From positions 113,973 through 177,972 of the forward strand of contig DF820471.1 of assembly GCA_000739535.1 (NCBI GenBank): a stretch of DNA of 64,000 nt. The letters run 5' to 3'. Shown piece after piece: positions 51,307 through 60,592 of this stretch. Numbering within the stretch: the stretch's first letter is position 1; each line of letters opens with the position of its first letter. The notes below the pieces were generated by a model. It did no database searches. It saw only the letters and a program-made list of their open reading frames with translations, and was not told the DNA's origin. Position numbers and translations under genes: made by a program. Origin of the DNA: Candidatus Vecturithrix granuli (GTDB lineage: Bacteria; Moduliflexota; Moduliflexia; Moduliflexales; Moduliflexaceae).

Positions 51307-52161
51307 TTAATGCCGCCTCTCACCAGATGCACGTTTGAGAGTTGCCAATTCTTCTTCGGTTAAGCTCTCCATGCCCTGTTCTGAAATTTTATCAAGCAGA
51401 CGATTGATTTCTTCCTGGGATATAGGCGATTGCGCTGGTGATTGGGGCGAAGGATTGGAATGGACCGTCCAGCCTGTCGGAATGTTTGATTTTGGCTCTG
51501 ATTGTTTTGGCTTCATTTGCCGCAAAAATTTGAACATATCCCAGACTTTGCTGCCATAAATTGATCTGATATAAAAATACGCGCTGATAAATCCGCCTAG
51601 ATGGGCAAGGTGCGCGATTCCACCGCGAGTCTGGGAAAATTCACTGACAATCTCGATCACCGCATACACCGTGACAAAGGTTTTCATCTGCATTGGAATC
51701 GGAGGAAACAATAGTTGAATCCGCATTGAGGGATGTAACATCGCGGCTGCCATCATCACGCCGAACACCGCCCCGCTGGCCCCGACAATAGGAATTCTTG
51801 ATCCCCAATTCAGCGCCAGCCAGAGCCCTGCTCCGGACACTCCGCTCAGAAAATAGAGCGTCACAAAACGTTTTGTTCCCAGAATCGGCAGAATGACCGA
51901 GCCAAACAGATAAAGCCCCCACATATTAAAGAAAATATGGGAAAATCCGGCATGGAGAAACATGTAGGTGACAAACTGCCAGAGTTTAAATTGTTTGATG
52001 CCATAGGAGCTCAGGGCAAAATCATACAACCACGTTCTTGAACTGGAAGGTACGAGGAAAAATATGACCACATTGATTGCAATGAGAATAAACACAATAT
52101 TTTTACCGGAAGAAGTCCCCCCTCCATAAGAGGAAGACATATAATTTCGTTCTGATAACAT
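51307..52161 (-). CDS. Rhomboid family intramembrane serine protease
   Basis: This 284-residue membrane protease has six helices. Catalytic features are GASGAVFG (127-134, nucleophile S129) and HLAHLGGF (H187), with HIFFNMWGLYLFG (75-87) on the oxyanion side. The C-terminal cytosolic tail (about 205-284) is Pro/Ser-rich (PSPQSPAQSP) and ends with a helix EEINRLLDKISEQGMESL and LTEEELATLKR, a common feature of this rhomboid subgroup. A second Met at residue 8 (MSSSYGGGTSS) is another possible start. The substrate is unknown. Confidence 0.93.
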   Translation of the reverse strand: MLSERNYMSSSYGGGTSSGKNIVFILIAINVVIFFLVPSSSRTWLYDFALSSYGIKQFKLWQFVTYMFLHAGFSHIFFNMWGLYLFGSVILPILGTKRFVTLYFLSGVSGAGLWLALNWGSRIPIVGASGAVFGVMMAAAMLHPSMRIQLLFPPIPMQMKTFVTVYAVIEIVSEFSQTRGGIAHLAHLGGFISAYFYIRSIYGSKVWDMFKFLRQMKPKQSEPKSNIPTGWTVHSNPSPQSPAQSPISQEEINRLLDKISEQGMESLTEEELATLKRASGERRH

Positions 52162-52673
52162 AATAAGTTATGATCCACGCATTCGTGTATTGAACGCTAC
52201 ATTTGCCAGATAATCAACAGGCATGGAACAATCCACGAACACCGGTTTTAAATTTTCTTAAGTTTCGTGATACGTTTTGAAATGACTCATAAAATATATA
52301 GAGACAAAACTTGAGATGTCAAGTAAAAATGGGTTTTATAAGCCAGACACAACACATAATTCTCCTTTCGACTGGGTAAGAGTCTGGTAAAACTTCCTTG
52401 ACAGCAGGTAACAATCAGTTTATTGTTGAAAAGATTACGGATTTTTTTGTTGCGCAGACTTTACAGGAGAAACACAACGGTTTTCAAAATCGAATCATGG
52501 CAAGGATGCGACGTTTGCAGAGAATAAACACGAAAATGCCCGGGGTATGAATTGATACAGATTGATTTATTTCGAACGCGCTTAGCTACAGCAATCAAAG
52601 AACAGTTACATGAAGAAGTCGTCATATTCCGCTGGTCAGGTGAAAAAAACATACCTTGTGGCAGTATTAAGGT
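52162..52673. other. Intergenic region without identified gene
   Basis: These 512 bases separate the divergent rhomboid and HEAT-repeat genes. I see no long open frame with good codon use on either strand. The region is AT-rich in 52240-52330, consistent with promoters for both genes. Frames around 52461-52688 are short shadows without a ribosome site. No clear hairpin or repeat was found. Confidence 0.5.
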
Positions 52674-53864
52674 ATGAGAAAAAAGCAAGCGAATGAGATG
52701 CGAAATTTTTCAAAAGGAGTCCTTGATGTTATGAAGAACATGGTTTTTCCCCCTATCAATGAACGTGAGCAGGCTCTCCAAACATTGTCACAATTGGAAG
52801 TCATCAGTCAGATATCTGGTTCTCAAGAGGATCTCAGAAAAATTGTGGCATTTCTTAAGCACGAACACCGGGAAGTACGGTATACTGCCGCCGAAATCCT
52901 GGGGAAATTGGGCGAACGCGTGAAACCTTACATTCCTTCTATAATCGAATTACTCACAGATACGGATCGGTATATTCATTTTGCTGGCATAGAGGCTCTA
53001 AGCTGTTTAAAGGAGATTGCCATCGACGCTGCACCTCAACTTGTAGCGCTTTTGGATCACCCGGCCTGGGATGTTCGTTATGATGTGATTGAAGTTCTGG
53101 CCGAGATCAGGGCTGAAGCTTGTATTCCCCAGATTGTGGAACGCCTTGAAGATCATGACAGCCGGGTCCGATTTGCAGCAGTTGAGGCATTAGGACAGCT
53201 TGGGGAGGTGACAAGTATGTATATCCCTCAGATTGCGGCCCGGAGGATCGCTCATCATTTGGAAGATGAAGACCCGATGGTCCGCTCCTTAGCTGCTCAA
53301 GTGTTAGAAAACCTGGGAAATGTCGCCAAAGCCTATATTCCCCAGATCTCGGAACGATTAGGCGATAGCGATCCAATTGTCCGGGCGGCAGCAGTAGTCG
53401 CGTTGGGCTATCTGGGAAAAGAAGCCAAAAAAAACGGGCATATCTGTCAACTGGCGTTACAACAGATTGCTGTGCTTTTTACAGATCGGGAGCCTGCTGT
53501 GCGCTCCACTGCCCTGAAAATTGTCGGCGAAATGGGAGAAGATACGAAAATGTATATCCCGTTGTCTATCGCAGACCAAATTGCCGACAGTTTACAAGAT
53601 CATGAGCCGCAAGTTCGCGCTGCAGCCGTTGAAGCCATGGGAAAACTCGGATACATGAACCATGCATATATCCCCCAAGTTGCTGCCTGTCTCAACGATT
53701 CAGATTCGCTTGTCAGAGCATCAACACTCATTGCTCTGGGGAATTTAGAATGTTTTATTCACGACTATGTTCCTCACATCAGAGCATGCCTGACAGATCA
53801 GGAGCCAATGGTTTCATCTGCCGCTCAAGAAGTGCTCAACATTCTTTATGAAAGTATGCGGTAA
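52674..53864 (+). CDS. HEAT-repeat protein (PBS lyase HEAT-like)
   Basis: The 396-residue protein is almost entirely HEAT repeats. Helical pairs recur about every 40 residues with the pattern YIPQIAERLGDSDPIVRAAA and VALGYLGKE. Successive copies contain REVRYTAAEILGKLGE, SRVRFAAVEALGQLGE, PMVRSLAAQVLENLGN, PIVRAAAVVALGYLGK and PQVRAAAVEAMGKLGY. Such proteins are scaffolds or lyase-like chromophore handlers; nothing here suggests phycobilins, so a scaffold role is likelier. Start choice is uncertain: ATG 52674, 52698 or 52731, the last having AAAGGAG 11 bases upstream. It shares HEAT content with the protein at 6741 but not its domain order. Confidence 0.8.
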   Translation: MRKKQANEMRNFSKGVLDVMKNMVFPPINEREQALQTLSQLEVISQISGSQEDLRKIVAFLKHEHREVRYTAAEILGKLGERVKPYIPSIIELLTDTDRYIHFAGIEALSCLKEIAIDAAPQLVALLDHPAWDVRYDVIEVLAEIRAEACIPQIVERLEDHDSRVRFAAVEALGQLGEVTSMYIPQIAARRIAHHLEDEDPMVRSLAAQVLENLGNVAKAYIPQISERLGDSDPIVRAAAVVALGYLGKEAKKNGHICQLALQQIAVLFTDREPAVRSTALKIVGEMGEDTKMYIPLSIADQIADSLQDHEPQVRAAAVEAMGKLGYMNHAYIPQVAACLNDSDSLVRASTLIALGNLECFIHDYVPHIRACLTDQEPMVSSAAQEVLNILYESMR

Positions 53865-53888
53865 GTATCAGGGGATGTAAGTATCAAG

Positions 53889-54881
53889 TTATTGATCGAA
53901 AAATTGTGTGGATTCGCCGCCAATATGATAGAATTCATAAAAATCGATGCCTTCGATCGTTACTACGTGCTGGACGTTTTGACGGGAAAAGGTCATTTGA
54001 AATTTTTTGTGTACCGGGATTGCCCATAGCTGGAGGAGAAATTGTTCTTCTGTTCTCACACGCTGCTCATTGATGTGCGTCACAATATCGCCCTTTTGTA
54101 AGCCAGCTTCACTCGCCGGCCCGTCTGGCATCACATCAACAACAATAATCCCTTTCTGATACGGAGCATGATACATACCGATCCAGGTTCGGGGCTGACG
54201 GCTTAAAACTCTCCCATAGCGGATTAATTCTGATTCAACTTCATAAAATAATTCGATCGGAATAGCCAGGTTCATCCCCTGGTGCTGATTTAATTGGAGC
54301 GACACGATTCCGATGACTTCACCTTCAAGGTTAAAAAGCGGGCTTCCGCCAAAGGCCGGATTTTGAGGCACAACATATAAGGCGCGTTCGAGCATATATT
54401 CCCAATACCCGATAAATGGGCCGGTCTCAAAAATTCGTCCATTCGTGACAACTCTGGCCTGCGCTTCCACGCTATCGCCAATCGTCAATGTCAATTGGTC
54501 AGGAGACACCCGTGAGGCTTTTCCAAGCGTAATCGCTTCAATATCAGAAGGATCGATCACTCGAATCAATCCTAATCCACTTTCAAAATCGACTCCCACA
54601 ACCTCTGCGTTGAAATGTCTATCGTCAGCGAAGAGCACCTGAATTTCCGTCGCTTCCATAACTAAATACCCCACTGTCAGGATATAGCCCTGGGAATTTA
54701 CCACAATGCCTGTACCCTGGCGTAATGTGCCCAACACCTTCGTTGAATGGCGATCTTCAGGAATAACGGCTTGAAAACGGACAATAGAAGCAAATGTGTT
54801 TTCGACCACTTTAATGATTTGATCTCGTAACCCTCCATGTCCATTATGTTCAAATGATAATTGATAGATCGTTTTCAGCAT
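53889..54881 (-). CDS. HtrA/DegP-like protein with PDZ domain, catalytic triad apparently lost
   Basis: The 330-residue protein has a trypsin-fold region (about 20-210) and a C-terminal PDZ domain (about 235-320; GLQKGDIVTHINEQRV, ELWAIPV-like helix). Alignment to HtrA motifs shows the substitutions: the ILTNAHVV site reads ILTVGYLV (His position Tyr), the ETDLALL Asp site reads ESGLGLI, and GNSGGPL reads AFGGSPL with no nucleophilic Ser. The surrounding scaffold (GTGIVVNSQGYILT, LEGEVIGIVSLQ) is well kept, so this is likely a pseudoprotease chaperone or binding module. ATG 54881 has GGAGG four bases upstream. No signal peptide is seen. It is next to mreBCD, same strand. Confidence 0.82.
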   Translation of the reverse strand: MLKTIYQLSFEHNGHGGLRDQIIKVVENTFASIVRFQAVIPEDRHSTKVLGTLRQGTGIVVNSQGYILTVGYLVMEATEIQVLFADDRHFNAEVVGVDFESGLGLIRVIDPSDIEAITLGKASRVSPDQLTLTIGDSVEAQARVVTNGRIFETGPFIGYWEYMLERALYVVPQNPAFGGSPLFNLEGEVIGIVSLQLNQHQGMNLAIPIELFYEVESELIRYGRVLSRQPRTWIGMYHAPYQKGIIVVDVMPDGPASEAGLQKGDIVTHINEQRVRTEEQFLLQLWAIPVHKKFQMTFSRQNVQHVVTIEGIDFYEFYHIGGESTQFFDQ

Positions 54882-55027
54882 GCTGCCTCCAAACACAGAA
54901 TGTAAAGACCCCTGGTTGCTAAAACATTCGCAAATCTCAACAGACAAAAAATGGACTCCATACTGCTATTCATGAGTCCATCATATATTTCTATTTCCTC
55001 AGTTACCTTTGGTTCCAGATTTCTTTC

Positions 55028-55504
55028 TCAAGACGGTGTCTTAGGTTTCAGATATCGTTCTCCATATCGATAAATGGCGACAATCACAGGACAACACAAG
55101 AGATTATACAGCATTTCATATATCAGAATAGTTCGCCACTCGGGAGCAAATCCATGGATGCTCGATAAGATCGCCACATTCGCCACTGTGCCGATGCCGA
55201 CACACAAGATATGCGTGAGCAAACTTTGGGTATATAGTCGTTTTCCTAAAAGGCCACACGCAAACCCAAGCATCGTTTTTATCAGAGCATTGGCCCCTAG
55301 CAATCCTCCGGAATAGGCATCTTCAAACAATCCAAAAACAAATCCACTGAAACTCCCTGCATCTGGCCCCCTGACCAATCCAAGATACACCACAATAATG
55401 AGCACCAAATCAGGACGTACCCCACCAATACTCACGTATCGTAGAAGAGATGTCTGAAAAACCATCGCGCCAAGAAACACAATACAGGTAAATACAATAT
55501 ACAT
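55028..55504 (-). CDS. mreD: Rod shape-determining protein MreD
   Basis: This is a small integral membrane protein of 158 residues with about five helices. It begins MYIVFTCIVFLGAMVFQTSL and has VRPDLVLIIVVYLGLVRGPD, SGFVFGLFEDAYSGGLLGAN and IHGFAPEWRTILIYEMLYNL, which are typical MreD landmarks. It acts in the elongasome with MreB and MreC in rod-shape maintenance. It follows mreC by 72 bases on the minus strand. No mrdA/mrdB-like (PBP2/RodA) gene follows; instead an HtrA-like protein is next. Confidence 0.9.
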   Translation of the reverse strand: MYIVFTCIVFLGAMVFQTSLLRYVSIGGVRPDLVLIIVVYLGLVRGPDAGSFSGFVFGLFEDAYSGGLLGANALIKTMLGFACGLLGKRLYTQSLLTHILCVGIGTVANVAILSSIHGFAPEWRTILIYEMLYNLLCCPVIVAIYRYGERYLKPKTPS

Positions 55505-55576
55505 GTCAACTATCCAATCCGTTTTTGCCTGGGCTATCAGAGTACACCAATAGTATCGCGAGTACGAGAACTTTTC

Positions 55577-56836
55577 TCATGGAGTAGTAAACACCGTTGT
55601 ATCTTGTTCATCACGTCGGATAATCAGGACTTCTTCAAGCTTTGAGAAATCAACGCTTGGCGTGACTTCGATATCTTGAAACAACCCGTAATCTTGCTTT
55701 CCCACTTTTGAGACTGTTCCGACCAGCAAGCCTTTGGGGAAAATCCCTCCTAATCCTGAAGAGATGACTGTTTCCTCTTCTTCAGCGTGTTTCAGGATAC
55801 TTTGTTGGTATTTTTGAGCAGTTTCCTGACCTATTGTTGTTTCCAGGGCCTTCAGAAAGTCAGTTTTGGTTGAAAAATCCTGATCTTTGAGCTGGCGTAG
55901 CGTCATAAGCACATCAGTCTGGGCATATTGAACAATAAAAGGAGTGTACCACTCTGCTTGTTCTTTGCCAAGAATATCTTCTAATGCTTTGATAAACGCT
56001 TTGTGATGTGGGAAGGATTGATCTTTCAATTCTTCCAGAATAACGAGAATATCCTCTGGAATCGCATTCTGCCGTAATTGCTCAAATACCTGATCTGTCA
56101 GGCGAAACCCGGGGATCTCTTCATTAAGTAATTGGGCCAGCGATTGATCTGTCAGCCGATAAATCCCTCCTTCTCGAATGAGCGCCCGACGATTGACATA
56201 TTTCATTGTATAGGCGTCTTTTCTCCCCAGTCCCCCCACAATCCCTTGATCACGTGTTCGCTGAATTAACGCCGCCACATTACAGTTTGGATCGGTCATT
56301 AACAAAATTTTCGAGGAGCGTTTTGCGACACTCGCCGTCACCCCAACAATACCATCCAGCGTAATAACCGGCCAGCTTTCTTGCACGCCATCATCAGATC
56401 CGCGATTGACCAGAATCGTGTGCGAGTGGTTTGAAGCATCGATGCCGATGACTCTCGCTAAAATGGTAGAAAATTGACGCGTTTCAACTAAATCAACCGT
56501 CCCTTTCAGGCGTTCGTAGGCTAAGGCATCTTCAATATAACGATTCTTCTCAGCGCGTAATTGCTGAATTTCCTCACGAAGACGTTGATTCTCCTCACTC
56601 AACTGAATCAGAGCAATATAGCCATCCCAGATGCGTTGAAACTGCATGGTGACTGCCGTCACCATGCTTTGAAACGGCTCAAGGATGAGTAACATGCCTC
56701 GTTCCATAATATTGGATGGTTTAATCAGCGTTTCCGGCGACTGGTGAAGCGACAATAATGTCATTGAGATAAACAAAAATAAGAGAAATAAAGAAATATG
56801 ACGATAGCGAGTCAATAAATTCAACATCTTCACCAC
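55577..56836 (-). CDS. mreC: Rod shape-determining protein MreC with duplicated helical insert
   Basis: MreC (419 residues; family members are usually about 280-350) has a short cytosolic start, one membrane helix (about 13-30), a periplasmic coiled coil (about 78-110; EENQRLREEIQQLRAEKNRY) and the beta domain (ARVIGIDASNHSHTILVNRG to DIEVTPSVDFSKLEEVLII). Within the beta domain, residues about 218-353 are extra. They contain RLTDQ at 227 and 245 in two 18-residue units, then two 46-residue units (262-307 and 308-353), each with an ELKDQ-type LKDQ, KALE and a Gln/Tyr-rich helix. The insert precedes the conserved VISSGLGGIFPKGLLVGTV. The insert is probably a periplasmic helical protrusion. It starts 7 bases after the mreB stop. 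Confidence 0.92.
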   Translation of the reverse strand: MVKMLNLLTRYRHISLFLLFLFISMTLLSLHQSPETLIKPSNIMERGMLLILEPFQSMVTAVTMQFQRIWDGYIALIQLSEENQRLREEIQQLRAEKNRYIEDALAYERLKGTVDLVETRQFSTILARVIGIDASNHSHTILVNRGSDDGVQESWPVITLDGIVGVTASVAKRSSKILLMTDPNCNVAALIQRTRDQGIVGGLGRKDAYTMKYVNRRALIREGGIYRLTDQSLAQLLNEEIPGFRLTDQVFEQLRQNAIPEDILVILEELKDQSFPHHKAFIKALEDILGKEQAEWYTPFIVQYAQTDVLMTLRQLKDQDFSTKTDFLKALETTIGQETAQKYQQSILKHAEEEETVISSGLGGIFPKGLLVGTVSKVGKQDYGLFQDIEVTPSVDFSKLEEVLIIRRDEQDTTVFTTP

Positions 56837-56843
56837 TCCCTGA

Positions 56844-57863
56844 TCAATCGATCGTCACTTGATTCAACAAATCCGGCAGACTGATCAATTTTCCTGCCCC
56901 CATAGCCACCGACATCAGAGGATCATCACTCAATGTGATGGGTAAGCCGGTTTCTTCGCGCAAGCGCAAATCAAGATTTTGCAATAGGGACCCTCCACCA
57001 GTGAGCACAATTCCGGTATCGGCAATATCGGAGGAGAGTTCCGGCGGAGTACGCTCCAGAGCAGTTTTGACAGCATCAACAATTGTCGCGACGACTTCAG
57101 TCAGAGCTTCTCGAATTTCTTCGCTTTTTATGTGCAGGATTTTTGGGATCCCTTCAAGCAGATCACGGCCTTTCACATCCATCTCTTGTTCTTCAGTTAG
57201 AGGGTAAGCTGAACCAATTGTCATTTTGACCAATTCTGCAGTTCTTTCGCCAATAAGTAAATTATATTTCCGTTTGACGTGTTGAATAATTGCGTTATCC
57301 ATTTCGTCGCCCCCAACCCGAACAGATTTGCTATACACGATCCCAGAGAAAGAGATGACAGTTACTTCCGTAGTTCCGCCCCCGATATCAATAATCATAT
57401 TCCCAGTAGGTTCTTCGATCGGCAAACCAACCCCCAGAGCAGCAGCAATCGCCTCATCAACAAGATAAACCTGCGATGCACCCGACGACAGCGCCGAATC
57501 TTTCACAGCTTTCTTCTCAACTTCAGTAATCCCGGAAGGAATACAAATGATCGTTTTGGGGCGCCCAAATTTTTTATTCAATGAGGTTTTAATTGCATAA
57601 CGAAGCAATTCCTCTGTAATTTTGAAATCCGCAATCACTCCATCTTTGAGAGGACGAATGGCTTTGATATTTTCAGGAGTACGCCCGAACATTTTTTTCG
57701 CCTCAGACCCAATAGCGACCACCTGATTCTTTTTGACGTGCAAAGCCACGATCGATGGCTCATTAAACACAATCCCCTTTCCCTGAGCGTAAACCACGGT
57801 ATTGGCTGTCCCAAGATCAATTGCCAGTTCATGTGTCCAGAAACTCAATGCAGGAAAACGCAT
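56844..57863 (-). CDS. mreB: Rod shape-determining protein MreB
   Basis: This 339-residue actin homologue drives cell elongation. Motifs are IDLGTANTVVYAQGKGIVFN (phosphate 1), GNMIIDIGGGTTEVTVISFS (phosphate 2), SVRVGGDEMDNAI and the adenosine motif GIVLTGGGSLLQNLDLRL. An N-terminal MRFPALSFWTHE replaces the usual start and could be an amphipathic membrane anchor. It heads the mreBCD operon; a GATTGAAT-free, AT-rich promoter region with no clear SD lies upstream of ATG 57863. Confidence 0.96.
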   Translation of the reverse strand: MRFPALSFWTHELAIDLGTANTVVYAQGKGIVFNEPSIVALHVKKNQVVAIGSEAKKMFGRTPENIKAIRPLKDGVIADFKITEELLRYAIKTSLNKKFGRPKTIICIPSGITEVEKKAVKDSALSSGASQVYLVDEAIAAALGVGLPIEEPTGNMIIDIGGGTTEVTVISFSGIVYSKSVRVGGDEMDNAIIQHVKRKYNLLIGERTAELVKMTIGSAYPLTEEQEMDVKGRDLLEGIPKILHIKSEEIREALTEVVATIVDAVKTALERTPPELSSDIADTGIVLTGGGSLLQNLDLRLREETGLPITLSDDPLMSVAMGAGKLISLPDLLNQVTID

Positions 57864-58298
57864 GATTCAATCTATCCTTTCGATCACCTGAGAGAGGGTT
57901 GTACAACTCCACACAGAAACATAATTTTTCTTTAACAATATAGTCATTCCACTATGGATGCAACACTAAAATATAAGAAACTTTTTTATACAAGGAAAAT
58001 CATGAAAAAATTTCGAAAACATCGTAACATTTCAGGGCGTGTTGAACAACTCTCCTTTAACCTATTTTTTCGGTAAAAAACGAGAGTGACGCAGGAAAGG
58101 TTACCTCAAATAGTTCGATATCCCGTTTTTGAAGAGAGGGCAACAGGGGGAGTCGTGACAAATATGATGAAAAACGAGAATAGGATGAAAAAAAATGTTG
58201 CCAAGTTTTCCTACTCTGAATACCGTGCTCCAAATTTGGAAACTTTGTGGAAACGAGTGTTGGATCCTTATTGTCATTGAATGGAGGTTACTGTTGTT
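57864..58298. promoter_or_regulatory. Divergent region between mreB and ppiD
   Basis: The 435 bases hold no convincing gene. A frame at 58086-58280 runs without a good ribosome site and looks like noise. The AT-rich stretch 57920-58060 must contain the mreB promoter on the minus strand, and the ppiD promoter lies toward 58250. GGAGG at 58283-58287, 11 bases before ATG 58299, is the ribosome site for ppiD. Confidence 0.45.
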
Positions 58299-60224
58299 AT
58301 GCTTGAGTCAATGAGACAGAATTTAAAATCTCTTCAAATTTTCCTGTGGTTAGTGATTGCGGCATTTATTGGCACGATTTTTCTTGTCTGGGGGCAGGGA
58401 GGACGGACAGGGGGTGTTGCCAGTCAGGATGCGGTTGCATGGGTTAACGGAACACCGATTAGCCTTTCAAGTTTAGAGAACAGCTACCGGAATATTTATG
58501 CCTTTTACAAGCAGATGTACGGAGAAAATTTAACGAGTGATGTACTGAAAAGTTTACAACTCGATCAAGTTGCTCTGAATCAGATCACTCAGCGCGAATT
58601 ACTGTTGCAGGAAGCGCAAAAATATGACCTGCGCGTTTCAAATCAGGAGTTGATCAGCACGATTCAGGACATTCCCCAGTTTCAGAAAAATAATCGCTTT
58701 GATCCCGACCTGTATACGCAAACCTTGGCGCGAGCGCGTCTGACTCCCCAGGAATTTGAAGAGCAAACGGAAAAAAGTTTGCTCGTTGAAAAATTGGAAC
58801 TCCTGATTAAACAGACTGTGAGGATAAGTGATCAGGAACTTGTCGAAGATTATACTGCTCAGAATGACAAAATTGAGGTGGAAGGTTTACTGGTCAAGGT
58901 TGAGCCATTTAAAGAGCGGGCGGAATTTACAGACGAGGAACTCCAGGCGTATTACGACGCACACAAAGAAACCTTCAAAACACCGGATCGGATCAAAGTG
59001 CAGTATCTTCATTTTGATCCGCAAAAAATCAAAGAAGAAGTCACCCCGACCGAAGAAGAAATTCGTCAATACTATGACGCGCATGAAGCAGAATTTAACA
59101 AAGGCAAAGAAGTCCATGCCCGGCATATTTTATTCCGTGTTGAGCAGACAGCTGAGGAAGAGGCTGTCAATCAAGTCAAAGCAAAGGCAGAAGAGGTCCT
59201 TCAGCAATTAAAGGGCGGCGCTGATTTTGCGGAGATGGCTAAGACTCATTCTGAAGATACGGCAAGTGGGAAAGAAGGCGGCGATTTGGGCTTTTTTTCC
59301 AAAGGTATGATGATTCCGGAATTTGAACAAGCTGCTTTTGCGCTTTCTCCCGGAGAAATCAGTGAATTGGTGCGAACTCAGTTCGGATTTCACATCATCA
59401 AAGTCGAAGAGGTGCGTGAAGAAGCGGATCCGTATGTGAAAGCCACCCCAGAGATTATTGACCGGCTGAAACTCGCGCAAGCAAAAGAAATCGCCGCAGA
59501 ACGCGCTGAAATTAGTTATGAAGATTTGCTGGAAACCGAGAATTTAGAAGAGGTAGCCGCAAAAGATGCGATGGAAGTGCATGTCAGCAATTTCTTTGCG
59601 AAAGGGGAGCCGATTGACGAAAACACCATGGCACTGCCGCAAGTACAGGATGTGGCCATGACCTTGACGGCTGACCAAAAATTCAGCCAACCGATTGAAA
59701 CGCCATCAGGGTATTATCTGCTGGGATTTCTCGAACTGAAAGAATCATATATCCCGGAGATGGATGAAATTAAAGACCAGGTAGAACAAGCTGTTCGCGC
59801 AGAGAAAGCGAAAGAGCTTGCCAAAGCGGAAATAGAGCGCATCGAACAGGCATTGGTAAATGGCATGGCCTGGGATACGATTCTTGCAAATACGGAAGAA
59901 TATACGGTCGAAAAACTGTCGCCGCGCCCCTTTAGCAGACGACAATCTTATATCGCCGAAGTTCGGGGGAACACTGAAGATTTTGTGAAGATGGCGTTTG
60001 GATTACACGATGGCGAGTATAGCGAGGTATTCGAACTGTCTGAAGCCTATACGATTCTGCGCGTCAAAAACCGCATTGCCAGCGATATGGTGAAATTTGA
60101 GGACGAAAAAGAGACATTGCGTCAGCAATTACTGCGCCAAAAACAAGATACGGTGTTTCGCGAATTTACTGAAGAACTCCGGCAAAAGGCTGACATTAAA
60201 GTCAAAGAAAATCTCTTCTCTTAA
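58299..60224 (+). CDS. Membrane-anchored peptidyl-prolyl isomerase/chaperone (PpiD/SurA-type)
   Basis: The 641-residue protein has one N-terminal helix (IFLWLVIAAFIGTIFLVWG), so the rest faces the periplasm. A SurA-N-like chaperone region (about 45-210: AWVNGTPISLSSLENSYRNI) is followed by a parvulin domain (about 265-370: ARHILFRVEQTAEEEAVNQ, GGADFAEMAKTHSED, GGDLGFFSKGMMIPEFEQAA, RTQFGFHIIKVEEV). A second, less conserved SurA-like repeat follows (about 430-640). It should assist folding of exported proteins. The ATG at 58299 is chosen for its GGAGG; a Met codon at 58281 lies at the ribosome site itself. It is followed by a strong terminator hairpin. Confidence 0.92.
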   Translation: MLESMRQNLKSLQIFLWLVIAAFIGTIFLVWGQGGRTGGVASQDAVAWVNGTPISLSSLENSYRNIYAFYKQMYGENLTSDVLKSLQLDQVALNQITQRELLLQEAQKYDLRVSNQELISTIQDIPQFQKNNRFDPDLYTQTLARARLTPQEFEEQTEKSLLVEKLELLIKQTVRISDQELVEDYTAQNDKIEVEGLLVKVEPFKERAEFTDEELQAYYDAHKETFKTPDRIKVQYLHFDPQKIKEEVTPTEEEIRQYYDAHEAEFNKGKEVHARHILFRVEQTAEEEAVNQVKAKAEEVLQQLKGGADFAEMAKTHSEDTASGKEGGDLGFFSKGMMIPEFEQAAFALSPGEISELVRTQFGFHIIKVEEVREEADPYVKATPEIIDRLKLAQAKEIAAERAEISYEDLLETENLEEVAAKDAMEVHVSNFFAKGEPIDENTMALPQVQDVAMTLTADQKFSQPIETPSGYYLLGFLELKESYIPEMDEIKDQVEQAVRAEKAKELAKAEIERIEQALVNGMAWDTILANTEEYTVEKLSPRPFSRRQSYIAEVRGNTEDFVKMAFGLHDGEYSEVFELSEAYTILRVKNRIASDMVKFEDEKETLRQQLLRQKQDTVFREFTEELRQKADIKVKENLFS

Positions 60225-60301
60225 TGAAAGCGACATAAAACAGAGTTCTGAAGTCTGCCAAACTTCGAAAATCTCGAACCCGTCAAGACAATACACTATA
60301 A

Positions 60302-60348
60302 AAAAAGCGAGCAGCAAATCCATAATATGGATTTGCTGCTCGCTTTTT
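60302..60348. terminator. Bidirectional terminator hairpin
   Basis: AAAAAGCGAGCAGCAAATCC (first 20 of a 23-base arm from 60302) pairs perfectly with its complement ending in TTTTT at 60348 around one unpaired A. This is the strongest hairpin in the window. It lies 77 bases past the ppiD stop and should terminate both that gene and the opposing hypothetical gene from 60593. Confidence 0.92.
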
Positions 60349-60388
60349 CTCTGCCTCTAAAAATGCACCAGTGGTTAAAAAATAGGGT

Positions 60389-60496
60389 AGTGGTTAAATA
60401 GTAAGTGATATCCGCTCGTTGAGCGAAGTCGAAACGAGCCGCTCACTGTTCCCTTCGACTTCGCTCAGGGAACGCATCACTTACCATTTAACCACT
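60389..60496. repeat. Nested inverted repeat
   Basis: Outer arms at 60389-60409 (AGTGGTTAAATAGTAAGTGA) and 60476-60496 are 21-base complements with one mismatch. The inner palindrome TGAGCGAAGTCGAA (60420-60433) pairs with TTCGACTTCGCTCA (60454-60467). A related half-copy (CTCGCTAAGTGAACTCG) continues to about 60570. The inner core is the same type as at 19145-19186. Confidence 0.75.
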
Positions 60497-60592
60497 ACTA
60501 AAAATAGTAAGTAAGATCCGCTCGCTAAGTGAACTCGAAACGAGCAGCCCTTCGTTCCCTTCGAAATCCGCTGCTAAAACGCGGCAAGAAAG

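Noticed and set aside
58086-58280. Small plus-strand gene before ppiD
   Set aside because: It has no ribosome site, no recognisable composition, and ends directly at the ribosome site of ppiD; it looks like chance.
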